The notes under the pieces: generated by a model
Database searches by the model: none
The model's input: only the letters and a program-made list of their open reading frames with translations
What the model was told of the DNA's origin: nothing
Part shown: positions 39,691-54,075 of the stretch, one piece after another
Layout of the letters: each line of letters begins with the position of its first letter
Numbering within the stretch: position 1 is the stretch's first letter
DNA from: Chrysomallon squamiferum
Lineage: Eukaryota > Mollusca > Gastropoda > Neomphalida > Peltospiridae
Assembly: GCA_012295275.1 (NCBI GenBank)
Contig: CM022673.1
Location: forward strand, 9,512,288-9,573,287
Reading direction: 5' to 3'
Length of the DNA stretch: 61,000 nucleotides
Translations under genes and position numbers: made by a program

Positions 39691-41737
39691 CAGTCCATAT
39701 CTCAGTTTCATTTTAAACCTTAGATATGAAAGGTTTAAGGGTCTATTCTCCCAAGTGATTATATGCCATTTTAGCTAGTGTCTTATGATAAATTATCAAA
39801 GGTCATGATGCAAGCTTTATAGGTTATAGTCTAAGAGAAACATATAGATAAAAAGAACTCTTGCTGCTGAAACAAAAACGAATGGTGTTTTAACAATATA
39901 AAATTAATATACACAATCTAATGGTAATGTTAAAAAACAAATTTTAGCACTCATGAAGTTAATTTTAAAAATACAAATAAAACAATACCAAATATCTTTT
40001 TTAATATTTAGTTAAATACTGCAATAAAGTTTGAATTTTAAAAATGCATGTATTCATAAAGTTTGATTCATAAGAAAAAATACTATTCAAAACTGAATGG
40101 AATTAGTCTGTTAGATTTTTAATTTGTTGTTGTTTCAAATATTGATTTTTTTTTTTTTTTCTGAAGAAGGCACTAACATAGGATATCTGCAGAAGTTGTT
40201 TATGTTAGTGAATAAAGTCTCAGTGGAATTTCCTGCCTTACTTTACAAGTTCTAAAAATGAAGAAAACAAAGATAATGTAGTTTTACCTGCATATGGAGT
40301 CCAGTTTGTAACTATAATATTGTCTCAGAAAAAAAAGTTAAAAAATAAGGTATATACTGTTATTACATTAATGTACTATTTTGATTAATCCTGTTAGCAT
40401 TGTCTGGATTATGTACAGCCAAGCTAATTAATTAACTGAGTATTTGTAGAGTGCCTACTATATTGATATAGTATGTATTGTTATGAATTAACCATACAGC
40501 TTTAGATATACAAACAGAAACACATACACATTATAGTAATAAATATTATGATGTTGTAGTTAAGGCTGAGTAATAATTTCAATCTATAATTTGGATTTTT
40601 ATTTTCCGCATCACTAGGTATACCATAAAAAAAAAAAGGATGATGTGTCTTATCAATTGTCTAAATGTGTTTTAAATATTATTCAACTCATCATACTTCA
40701 TTTAATATTTTTATTTATTTACTATTTATTTTTTTATTATTATTGTTATTAGCTTCGGCTGGGGGTGTATTTTTAAAGGTAGAATATTATTATTCTACAT
40801 AAAATATTTTTATTATTAAAATGTACCTGTCATAGTACAAGCAAATGTTTTTATCTTATATTTTTATAAGAATATAAAAGACTTTTGGTGGGTTTTTTTT
40901 ACTTGTTATTCAAAACCAGACTATTATAATACTGAAATTTAACAATAAATAAAGGATGTTTATTGTACAGGTTGCTGTTCCCTTTTTCTCCTGACATTTC
41001 ATGCATCAAACAGAAAAATCAGAGACCAAAAATTGCAATTATCTTCTGTTTTTCTTTATTAGTATAAAACAATGTCCCAGGATACACTTGTTAGATTATG
41101 ATTAACAAAGTTTGATATCACAATTTATCTTGAAAATGTTATATTAATTTTAACTATAATGTCACATAGAACATAGTTAAGTAGATCTGGATCCTTTTCC
41201 TGTCTGATAGTAACTCCTTTGTACGTGAGTCATGAATATTACTATTACTAATATTAGGAATTATGTCAGCTATCTCCTCCAAACAGAAAAAATGAGATGA
41301 AAAACTAAATTAGAATATATTATAAATATTATGCTTGGTTACTGCTTAATATTAATATCATAATAACACGTTATGCTTTTTGTTATTAAATTTTAATGAT
41401 GCTATCATTCTGCTTATTATCACATGAGAACTACACCACGACAGCGTGAAGATTCTGTTTAAAAACAACACACACAAATAGTGCTTAAGTTAAAATCATT
41501 ATGATTAAAATACGACTCTGGCTATTTGAAGTATTACTTTAATAATATACTTTAAATTTCATAATCATTATCCTGCCTATAAAAAAATACTACTTTTTTG
41601 TAAGGTGCGTTCATACAATACACTATACTCGATACTGTGTTACATGTGTATACCTAATACAGACTTATTTATTAAGAAATCAAGCAATAAAATTATATTT
41701 CTTTTCAGTAAAGAAAAAAAATATATATTGAGCTTAC

Positions 41738-41880
41738 CCGGGCCTTCAGGAGTTTGTTCTTGATCCTCCAAATTTCAGCGGTTTACAATATAAATCCGTC
41801 ATAGAATAGTGTTTGGAGCCATAGATTCAAAACAAAGTGTCACCTCACAAAATGGAAATAGCTGTCCCAATTAGGTCTAA
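41738..41880 (-). other. STK38: Probable non-coding first exon of STK38
   Basis: A strong donor (CCGG|GTAAGCTC on the minus strand) at 41738 follows a GC-richer stretch. It lies on the correct strand upstream of the acceptor-flanked start exon, making a first intron of about 15.7 kb. The 5' end is not visible; 41.88 kb is a guess based on the ETS-type site at 41879-41890. It contains a short upstream ORF (41746-41802). Confidence 0.55.
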
Positions 41881-41890
41881 CCGGAAGTGG
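41879..41890 (+). promoter_or_regulatory. ETS-type site in the presumed STK38 promoter
   Basis: AACCGGAAGTGG, a near-perfect ETS/GABP consensus, immediately upstream of the presumed first exon. Such sites are common in TATA-less housekeeping promoters. No convincing TATA box was seen at a fitting distance. Confidence 0.5.
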
Positions 41891-42845
41891 AGTTATTCGC
41901 TGAAACAAAGTAGATCGTAATAACTTAAATGGATAATTTTCGACCCAACATATATGTCACATTATTTCAATGACTTCTTGCACGAGCACCTTTACATATA
42001 TTTCGCTGTTTGGTTCTTAGAATTAATTTTTAATACTAATAATATATCACCGAACATACGATTTCGTATTCGTACGCAATGCAAATGTCAACTGAATTAT
42101 ATAATAAGGTTTCTGTTTGATACTAAAATTTAACTGTTACCACAGAAAAATAGCAGTGGTACACAACAATAAACAGACCCATTGTTCTCAATAAATGCGC
42201 GCATTTGATCTTTCTTTTACAACACCTGTTTCGCTTTTCTCCTGCAATCATTCCACATTCCAATAAACTACCTGTTATAACCGGGAACAACTCTTGTTTG
42301 ATTTTATGAATCCTTTAGAAATAAATGTACCAGAATGTTTATTGCATTCAGGTTTAAATTAATGTCTATTTTTATGCACATAAAAGCTAAAACAATTACT
42401 TACTATAATGTTGTTATTTTTTTTTTTTCACGATAAAATAATAAGAATGAATTATTATATTAGCAAATCCCCAAATAAAATAAGTCTAGCAATTAATTAT
42501 GAATTTTAACTCTGAATATTTTAATTTCTTTAGATTTAATGACAAACTAGTGTTCAGTAGTTAAGTTTCGAAGTTCAACATAAATAGATTCATTTGTAAA
42601 TTTTTTCTTTTTTTTTTCTTTTTTTTTTAAAGGCTTTGTACTGTATTTACTTTAAAACTGTGCCATAGACTTAAAAAGAAACAAAATACGAGCAGCACAT
42701 CTGTATTGAGTTTCATATCACACACATATTAGCACATACAGACGCGCATACAGTAACTCAAAGAAACTATGCTCCTATGTCAATAAAGACACTCAGTAAT
42801 GAATTAAAAGTAATTATTATTATTTTGAAAATTATTGAATATTTA

Positions 42846-42900
<55 letters not shown>

Positions 42901-43060
42901 TGTGTGTGTTTGTGACTTTCTGTGATCGTCCTTGCATCTTTGTATCTGAACTGTGGCATTAATTTAATGCATGTATAGGTCTATGTTCTAAAATCACGAT
43001 ACGTTGTCCTGAAAGTACTTTTGTGCTCCCGTGCAATAATATTGCCATTGCCGGTTAACA
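41891..43060. other. Divergent intergenic region between STK38 and TAF11
   Basis: About 1.2 kb between two head-to-head promoters. It is AT-rich with poly-T tracts (about 42601-42630 and 42861-42887) and a GT run (42888-42909). No gene seen. Confidence 0.7.
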
Positions 43061-43061
43061 G

Positions 43062-43079
43062 TTCCGGTTGTTACTTCCG
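43062..43079 (+). promoter_or_regulatory. Paired ETS-type sites in the TAF11 promoter
   Basis: TTCCGG at 43062-43067 and CTTCCG at 43074-43079, about 70 bp upstream of the TAF11 ATG. No TATA box. This is typical of housekeeping promoters. Confidence 0.45.
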
Positions 43080-43144
43080 ATTTCGCTGCATAGTTTGTGT
43101 TTTGTTGTCTGTTTTCAAACATTTCTATTTTTGAGACACAGAAA

Positions 43145-43451
43145 ATGAATGATTCTAGCTCGATTACCAAAGCTGATAGAGATACATCGGCTTTGGACAA
43201 TTCAAGTGACTGTTCCCTAATAAAAGACATCATTTGGATTCAGATAATGATGACAAGTCCGATCAAGATTCTTCTCCTTCGAAATCGTCAGTCGGAGACA
43301 CTCCAGAAAAACAAAATAAACCTTTATCAGATGGATGTGCAACACCATCAGATTCACCACCAAGCAAGAAAAAGAAAGCAGAAGAAGAAGAGGAAAATAC
43401 ACATGCAAAGCTAAAGAAAGAAAAACAGGAAGAAGAACGATTAAAAATGCA
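43145..43451 (+). CDS. TAF11: TAF11 exon 1 (N-terminal acidic region)
   Basis: It starts at the ATG after GACACAGAAA and ends at a GTATGC donor. The downstream frame (from the TGA at 43207 to the donor) encodes [17 protein letters not shown], a lysine-rich run and EEERLKMQ, and has no ATG of its own before the end. The switch between the two frames falls at about 43207-43235. Confidence 0.8.
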
Positions 43452-44514
43452 GTATGCTAATTTAATTATAAAGTTTATAAACCGGCAGTAATACATTATG
43501 ATTATAATTATTTTATTTTATTTTATTTTATTTTATTTTATTTTATTTTATTTTATTTCTTTTCAGAGTTTTGGTATCTAATTTCTCAGAAGAGCAATTA
43601 AATCGATATGAGACATACAGAAGATCAGCATTTCCAAAAGCCGCAATAAAAAGAGTAAAAAATTCAACATCGTATTTACTCTAACAAAATTTCATGATAA
43701 AGTAGACCATGCTTGCTAGTGATTGTATTTATGAATGGCTGGGATACATTTTGTAAAAGTTATGAGAAAATGATCAGAAAGACATCAGCAGTTTTCACAG
43801 CTGACATCATTATAATAATATTAAAATATTTTGAAGTGACATTTAAGAAAAATACTCACTATAAAATAAATATTATAATTCATCATACATTTGGTTGTGA
43901 TAATAATAATTATAATAATATATATATTCTTTATAAAGAAGTCTTGTATTATGACACAACTTCTTGGCATTTTATCTTGTCATTTAATTTTTTTTTTCTT
44001 CCAGCTGATGCAGAGTATTACAGGATCATCTGTATCACAGAATGTTGTGATTGCCATGTCAGGAATTTCAAAGGTTTTTGTTGGTGAAGTGGTTGAATCA
44101 GGTAATGAAAATTTCAATAAACAAAAAAAAAACCCAATTTATTTACATTTTATATATCATTTCTGAATTTAAATATGTATCTATTAATTCTTAATTAGTT
44201 TTATTAATATCTTGTATATTGTTATTAATCAGTGCCAGTGATCTTTTTTTTTTTTTTTTTTTTTTTTTTAACTCTTCTTGATAAGAGTAACATATTACAA
44301 ATTATTTCATTTTTTTTTTTTATTATTATTATTTTTTTTTTTTTGTGTGTATACAAAAATACATTTATTTATTTTGTTCTTAGCTTTAGATGTGTTGGAA
44401 GAATGGGGAGATTCAGGACCCTTGCAGCCAAAACACATCCGTGAAGCGGTTCGCAGACTGAAACACATGTCACTCATACAGACCAGCAAATCCAAGAAAG
44501 TTTTGTTTCACTGA
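43145..44514 (+). CDS. TAF11: TAF11, TFIID histone-fold subunit (frame break in exon 1)
   Basis: TAF11 pairs with TAF13 through a histone fold in the TFIID complex and helps TBP/TFIIA promoter binding in the nucleus. Exons 43145-43451, 43567-43654, 44005-44101 and 44384-44514 have GT-AG borders. Exons 2-4 read [50 protein letters not shown] and then [16 protein letters not shown], an unmistakable TAF11 histone fold to the stop at 44512. Exon 1 is acidic and lysine-rich, as in the family. The only good ATG (43145) reads [18 protein letters not shown] in one frame, but the acidic part joining exon 2 is in another frame. The exons sum to 623 nt, one short of a multiple of three. Either the sequence lost a base near 43210-43235 or this allele is damaged. 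Confidence 0.92.
43509..43558 (+). repeat. ATTTT pentanucleotide repeat in TAF11 intron 1
   Basis: About ten TTTTA units occupy nearly half of a 115-bp intron (43452-43566) and end a few bases before the TTTCTTTTCAG acceptor. Confidence 0.93.
43567..43654 (+). CDS. TAF11: TAF11 exon 2 (start of histone fold)
   Basis: 88 nt, phase 2 in and phase 0 out. It encodes (Q)[19 protein letters not shown] and [10 protein letters not shown]. Acceptor TTTTCAG, donor GTAAAA. Confidence 0.95.
44005..44101 (+). CDS. TAF11: TAF11 exon 3 (histone fold core)
   Basis: 97 nt, phase 0 in and phase 1 out. It encodes [20 protein letters not shown] then [12 protein letters not shown]. Acceptor TTCTTCCAG, donor GTAATG. 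Confidence 0.96.
44384..44514 (+). CDS. TAF11: TAF11 exon 4 with stop
   Basis: 131 nt ending in TGA at 44512-44514. It encodes (A)[20 protein letters not shown], then [20 protein letters not shown] and FH. The acceptor TTGTTCTTAG follows long poly-T tracts in the intron. Confidence 0.96.
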
Positions 44515-45500
44515 GCTTAACTTTCAAGGGAGACAACTGTCCACATGAATCGGTACAAGTGCTTAAGTGGAGTAGAACAAAATGAAAAACAAATCCAAGT
44601 GGAGACAACTGTTCCATTTTATAAAATGTTGAGCTCGAAATCTGGGAACAGAAAAGGTGCTGCTGTCAACAGTTTCAGCAACTGAAGACATGTTAACTAA
44701 AGAAAACTGGATGAGAAGAATTTGACAATAACCTTTTATTTAAGTTCACCAGTGAAACTGAGGTTCACATGAACAAGTGTGCAAAGGACACTTTTTATTA
44801 AAAAATGCTAAAAACAAGGGCATACAGCATTTGAGAAGATTTGAAAATGAATTTCAGAAACTTTTGATTTTACTTTTAAAAACTAGATATGAATAGATTA
44901 CTGTATTTAGAATGTGAAAAAAATCAAGAAGTGTAATACACCCATGTTAAAAGAATCTTTAAGAAAAAAAGAAAACATATATTTACCTGCAATCATCTTG
45001 TATTAATAAAAATTAAAATCTAAATGAAATTACAGGAATATTTCCTGTTCAGAAGAAATAAAGAAAAGAAAGAAGGATTTACAGTCCTCCCTTTGTAATC
45101 ACCTGTTTGAATGGTGCTTATATCATGAAAGTTCTGTCTTGGACATTATCTAGAAATCATTATTTTGAAATCGGAGTTCCTCTGATGGGTCTAAAAATAA
45201 CTGTTAAAATATCAGATACACTGTTACGGTTTTACTTGTTGTTATGGTTTATTATTATTATTATTATTATAATACAGGTTGACTATCACTGATCTGGTGA
45301 TCTGTACACTGTCCGTAAAAGGTGAGCTCGAACTCATATTTATAAGTATTTCAAAGGTGCGATGGATGTAAAGAGTTGTTGAAATGTGTGTATCTGAACC
45401 TGGTCACTGTTATTATGCAAAATCACTAATCAAGCTTGCTACTGATCCCAGTGATGATTGGCCTTTATTATTATTATGAAATAAAAAACCATTAAAAATC
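44515..45500 (+). other. TAF11: TAF11 3'UTR and end of transcript
   Basis: AATAAA signals lie at about 45005, 45057 and 45480. The last is followed by T/G-rich sequence and is the best candidate for the distal end. The choice cannot be settled from sequence. A CAGGTTGACTATCACTG block after TA at 45275 looks like a DNA-transposon end without a partner. Confidence 0.5.
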
Positions 45501-46250
45501 CATTGGTTTTAGATTTTTTTGTTATTTTATTGTTTTGTTACTTCATAAAGTAAAAGATATGATTTTAGTACCATTTAGTTAAATATTTTATATTTATTAA
45601 TTTGAAATCTTTTATTGTATTAAGAGGAGTTACATAAAGATAGCAATATGCAACTTTACAGTTATTTATTTGGACATTTTTTATTAATTTTATTTTTTAT
45701 TTTACTTTGTCATCTTTATACATACATACATACATACATATGTATGTAAAAAGATGTCACAGTAAAAGGAAAAAATTGTTCCAATTTTCATTATTTTTTT
45801 ATTTTTTTTAAATTCTGATTTTCATTAATGGTAAAATGTAATCCCTATTACAATTAAAATTCATTTTCATAAATTGATCATATTTCTATAAAGTTTAATT
45901 TTATGTACCATGTCAAACGTTTATTCGTGGATTTTCCGTTGGACGGTAATGCTTTCGTGGATGTCGTATCTAGCACTATGAAAGAACGGTCTAAATGATT
46001 GCTGCATCGAACAGCTCCATTGCCTAGCTTAAGTGAATAGTGTGTTATATTTTGTAATTTGTTCACAGAAAAGCAGTCGAAAAAAGACCTATCTATTTAA
46101 ATTAATTATTCAGTTTTTTTATTATCTTAATTTTTTTTGGTATTATTTCCGCCATGCCGTAGCGAGCACCTGTTCTAGCGTTGGCCCTGGAGCTTGCGTA
46201 ACCCCGCAATGGGGAGGAAATCACAACAAACAGAAACGTAGCAACTGCAG
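45501..46250. other. TAF11-CFAP20 spacer
   Basis: About 750 bp of AT-rich sequence with a (CATA)n tract at 45721-45745. A GC-richer island lies at 45905-46030 and another at 46140-46260, next to the CFAP20 promoter. No gene recognised. Confidence 0.6.
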
Positions 46251-46257
46251 CTTCCGG
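46251..46257 (+). promoter_or_regulatory. ETS-type site in the CFAP20 promoter
   Basis: CTTCCGG about 85 bp upstream of the CFAP20 start codon, in a GC-rich patch with CCGCCATG (YY1-like) near 46149. No TATA box. Confidence 0.45.
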
Positions 46258-46339
46258 TTAATTCCATGTTGACAACTGCGTGTAACTTGGAGTCTGTGGG
46301 TGAAATTATTCTTGTGTTAGGAGTTAAACAGTACTAACA

Positions 46340-49379
<3,040 letters not shown>

Positions 49380-49800
49380 ACAGATAACCCTCTGACTTTT
49401 AAAACAAACACTGGTACTCAGTCCAAAACAAAACAGATATTTGTTACCATCAAATGACAGGAAATGTTCAGTTGGCTTGGATAAAATAGGAACAGAACAT
49501 AAATTTAAGCCACTGTTTTCTTCAATCATTTTTATAACTTGTTTTTCTCTCTCTCTCTCTCTCTTGACATTACTGTGATAATGTATTTAAATTTCATTTG
49601 TGAATTTATGCAATTTTAAGGCTAAAATGTTTTAGCTGATGTGTACATTCATATTTTCATCAGTTTTTATTATAATATAATATATATATATATATATATT
49701 ATTTTATTACTGTATTTTATGAAGGTTATATACAGATGTATAAGTAATAATTCAATATATTTTATCTTTTATATGAAATAAATTTAGAAATATTTATTTT
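49380..49800 (+). terminator. CFAP20: CFAP20 3'UTR and polyadenylation signal
   Basis: The AATAAA at 49777-49782 is followed by T-rich sequence. It is a good candidate for the mRNA end, giving a 3'UTR of about 400 nt with (CT)n and (TA)n tracts. Confidence 0.55.
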
Positions 49801-52800
49801 TGACCTTTTTTTTAATGTAAATATATATTAGTTTATATTTCACACAATTTGTTAAAATTATCAACAGCATTACATTAGTGTTATGAAAAAAATAATATAT
49901 TTTTTGCACAATCCTGACAATACATGTCAAAATGTATTATGCATGTTTTTGTATTAAAATGAAAAAAATAATCCAAACACTACTGAAAAATTTATTTGTT
50001 ATACAATTATGACTTTTTGTAGTTTACATTTTACCTTTGTATAGAGATGACCAAATAACATATTTATAATAATAACGTTATTTATTTATTTTAATATGAA
50101 AATATATATTTTAATAAACATATCCCAGTTGTTATAAAACACATATATGAAGACATCATTGGCTGTGACATATGTTCATATTTTCTTGTTTTTATTCGAA
50201 ACAGTATTTATTGTTTTAAGAATATCATATTTCTAAAAGTATCAATAGCATTCAATTTATTTTTGTTTAATATGACATGATTTGATTTAAAATTAGTATT
50301 GTTATTTCTGTTAATAAAATGAAAGAGAGGAAAGTGCATCAAAGTACTGCTCTCATTCTTACTGTCGCTACCAGGTTACTTAAAACATTTTTTCAATTAA
50401 TTATTTTTAATGATTATCAATAAAGATATGAGATACAGCTGATAAGACTGTTGTGGAGATTTTACAAAATTCACTTAACCACAAATATTGCATCTACCAC
50501 AATTATGACACCACCTTTTCATTTATTTACTTATTATTATTATTTTATTGTGCATTTTGGGGTTTTTGGTTAAAGTCTGGTTCTGCCAGTATTTTTACTC
50601 TTTTGAAAAGTTTATTCTTTTAAATGTCATAAATATTGAGATGAAATATTTAATGCTGTAGATTATGTTTTTAAATTTTTATATTCAGTATTCTTTTAAA
50701 TCAATATTGGCTTTAATTGGTGTTATTGTAAAGAATTTTGAACACATTTTTATCTCAACAAAAATAAGTGAGACCAACTGGATCTCTGTGTGTTATATTT
50801 AATAATGCATTTTACATTGTTGTCATCTGAAGAATGATTTACTATAAAGTTAGCAGTTTTCAATGGTATCGACAGTGAAATATAAAAACATAAATTAGGA
50901 TGTTGTCAAAATGTATAAATATTATTATTATTTGAACATAAAACTGGAATGTTATAAAAACTGACATGCCTTTTTTATTTTCACAAGTTGTATTAAATGG
51001 AAGAAAATAAAAGATATGAGTAATATTTTTTTATTATTTATTTTTATAGAGAGATACAACACATTTTTTATATGTATATTTATTTTACATAAATATACCT
51101 CATCTTCTAATTTAATTTTGTGCTATTATATACACACACACACAAAAAAAAATGGTTTTATTTTCATCAATATACTGTTTTTGTATTTCATAAAAGTGAA
51201 TAAAAAAAGAAGAAACAAATCATTTTTGGACAAATTAAGACTTCCTATTGTTATTTATATTATTTTTTTTTTTTAAATTTATTCAGCATCAATTTATCCT
51301 CTTTTAGGCATTTACTGCATTAAATCCCATTCTAACCATTTTCACAATTTTTTTTATTAAAAGTTTTCATAATTGTCTTCCTTCTGTTGAAAAGTACATT
51401 AAAATATCCCTGGCTGCCAATCAGGTAAAAATCTCCCTCATCAAGGTAAAAGTGTATTTTAACTCTGTGTTATAACTGCAAAATGTATGATAAGTATTAT
51501 ATTATTTGAAACAAACATTACATGATAAGGTGTAATTAATAAAAATATTGTTCAAAGGTTTACAGTATTTATTTATATAAACTCAGAGTACCAAAATTCA
51601 TTGTGCCAGGCTGAGGCAAAAATGAAATGTGGAAAACATTAAAAAAAATAACACACAGACATATAGCTATATAGTTTAATTTATTTTTATTTCGGACAAT
51701 TATACAAGAAATAGTATTTAAAATAGGATGTATTTACATTTTCTTAACAGAAAGCAATCATTATTGAAAATTATAAACAGAAGAAAAATGCATAATTATA
51801 ATGTACACAGTTTCGTATATTTAAAATATTTATAAAGACTAGCACAATTAAAAACAAAATTATATACACATTCTCATATATTTAAAATATTTATAAAGAT
51901 TGGCATAATAAATACAAAATTATATAATTTTAATTATACAGTGGTACCTTGACTTACGAGATTAATCCATTCAATGGCTGAGCTCGTAACTATATTTGCT
52001 CATATATTGAAATATCATTAATCCATTCCAGCCTGCAAAAATGATCTCAATTTTTTGTAACATGTTTTTAGATAAGAAAAATGTATTTATGAATGATGTC
52101 CAGGATTAGGGTTTCTCAATTGACAAAGGCCTGCAGTGTAGAAATTATCTTAACATCTTTTGCTGGAGTTATAGCCATTATTGACTCCTTCTGCTTCAGT
52201 ATGGTACATATTGTAAAAGTACTATGCTCATACTGCCTAGCCAAGTTGACTGCATGCACACCTCGCAGGTTTTTCTATGAGTTTAATGAAATTTAGCAAA
52301 AAACTGCACAAAATGCAAACACAACACAACAGAGATGCTTCCACGGCAAGGTAACTATGTGAAGCAAGAAGTGAGATGTGGGATGCTGGGTAGATGTTGT
52401 GTTGTTCGTTGTGCCAGCTAGCAGCAGTGTAGCTGAAGCTTGCTCATAACTTGGATTTTGGCTCACAAAAAGTCGATTGGGTGACTGCTTGTAACTCAGA
52501 AAACTCATAAGTTGGTGCACTCATAAGTTAAGGTACCACTGTATTTCATTTTTAATACATAAAAAAACAGCCATTTGTAAAAAAAATATAAAGAACAGCA
52601 CATTTTGATTTTTTCAGTTATTACATAATTGATTAAACAAAGTTAAAAAATCAGGATTTTTACTTTAAAGAGTAGTGCATGATGTTCAAAATTTTATTTT
52701 CGCAATTATTATACATTATTAACAGGTATATGTATTTCCTCATGGAGGATACACATCACATAAAACCATTTTGATTTACTGACCTCATAAAAATGTTACA

Positions 52801-52960
52801 CAATAGCAAACACAAAGAAATAGTATGCTGGATGAAACTGGAAATAATTAATGACCATATATTGGACAATTTGGTGAAAAAAAAGAAAAAGAAAGTAAAT
52901 CTGAACTTCTCTTCTTAATGTCCAAAAATGTCATTTGAATTAAAATTTTTGAAAGTGTGT

Positions 52961-52991
<31 letters not shown>

Positions 52992-53400
52992 ACCAGTTTT
53001 ATAATGTTGAAGTATTAAATACAAAATATTTATTAAAATAATTTTCAGGATTTGAGTTTTTAAAATCTATTTTATTTAAAAATATGGTTCAATCATTTAA
53101 TTTTTTCTCTTAATTTTTAACTTCTTTATTTGTAAAGTTATTATTAGATAATGTATTTTAGTTTTTCAGTTATTATTTATTTTTACCATCATATTAAATC
53201 TTTGTGCAGTTTTGTGATGTACATAACATGATATATTATCACTGGTCACCCAATACAAGGTGAGATTTTGAAAAAGCAGAAACCTTTGACAGTTGTCTGC
53301 AAACATTTTGTGGATCTCATTTGAAATCTACCTAGTCACAATGGATCAAATACTCTTTAAAGATTGAGTAAACTAACTAACATTTAAAAACAAGCACAAA
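49801..53400. other. Convergent intergenic region CFAP20-ETS
   Basis: About 3.6 kb of very AT-rich DNA between the tails of two convergent genes. It contains the MITE at 51939-52541, a (TA)n tract at about 52965-52990 and many AATAAA hexamers. No coding exon seen. Confidence 0.7.
51939..52541. mobile_element. pogo/Tigger-like MITE (603 bp) with TA target duplication
   Basis: The left end CAGTGGTACCTTGACTTACGA and the inverse of the right end CAGTGGTACCTTAACTTATGA match at 18 of the first 21 positions. TA flanks both ends (51937-51938 and 52542-52543). The CAGTGGTACCT terminus resembles Tigger/pogo elements. Several CTCATAA(C/G)TT and CTTGTAACTC phrases recur near the right end. An internal open stretch at 52093-52296 shows no transposase motif, so this is a non-autonomous copy. 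Confidence 0.85.
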
Positions 53401-53416
53401 AACGATCATGCAAGAC

Positions 53417-53422
53417 TTTATT
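53417..53422 (-). terminator. Candidate polyadenylation signal of the ETS gene
   Basis: AATAAA on the minus strand, about 290 nt after the stop codon. Others exist further on, so this is tentative. Confidence 0.3.
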
Positions 53423-53711
53423 ATTTCCATTTTTTGTAAATAATAATAATAATAATAACAATAACAGCAGCAACAACAATAATTTTAGTAGTAATAATAT
53501 ATAAATGAAATATAAAGAAGATAACAATAAAATTTCACATAAAAACTGATAAAAAGTTTGTACTGGACCACAAAATACTATTAAAATAATGACAATTCAA
53601 ATAAAGCTAGCTTTATAAGCACTGGAAGGACTTACCACTGGAAGGACTGACTATCTGTGATCAAATGCTAGACAATCTAAACTATTATAAATTACAATAA
53701 ATCACAAAGTC

Positions 53712-54075
53712 TTACGGTAATTCCATTGCCTCACTCAAATGATATCCATGCTGTTGTTGTTGTTGTTGCAGCTGCATTTGTTGACTGTAGTTACGAAAAA
53801 CCTCTGAAGGCATTTTACACAATGTTGGTTCTATCAAATCTACACTGTCTAAAACATCAACAAACTGGTCACTGTGAAAGTGATTGGCATTTTCGTCTGG
53901 CAGCAAATAATTCTGAGAAATGTCCATGGAAATGTTTTGTTCCGTTGCTTTACATTTTTGAGGTGTCTTGATGCTTCGAGATTTCTTCAGGTGATTCCAG
54001 ATTTTTGCCTTTTCACCCCATTTGTATTGCAGACGTCCATGAACTCGTTCCAAAACACCGGTTTTGTAATAATAC
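53712..54075 (-). CDS. ETS factor last exon
   Basis: 364 nt to the TAA at 53714-53712. It encodes the end of the ETS domain (YYYKTGVLERVHGRLQYKWG), a basic linker (KKSRSIKTPQKCK), an acidic stretch and a polyglutamine-like run before the end. Confidence 0.93.

Larger units (their letters stand above)
26014..41737 (-). other. STK38 first intron (about 15.7 kb)
   Basis: Presumed first intron if the exon at 41738 is right. No coding exon recognised on either strand. It carries CA repeats (26818-26871, 31144-31197), two long diverged tandem-repeat fields (27440-28380 and 28640-29450), a SINE remnant (34838-34975), a 115-bp duplication (35870-36100) and a short-unit repeat (39530-39690). A possible alternative 5' exon donor lies at 28416. 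Confidence 0.65.

Noticed and set aside
45275-45304. CAGGTTGACTATCACTGATC as the end of a second DNA transposon
   Set aside because: It follows TA and looks like a pogo-type terminus, but no matching inverted end was found downstream.
45878-46066. Minus-strand open frame with a GC-richer composition next to the CFAP20 promoter
   Set aside because: No recognised domain, no splice context, and short enough to be chance.
52093-52296. Open frame inside the MITE as a transposase
   Set aside because: Only 67 codons, with no DDE or helix-turn-helix motif.
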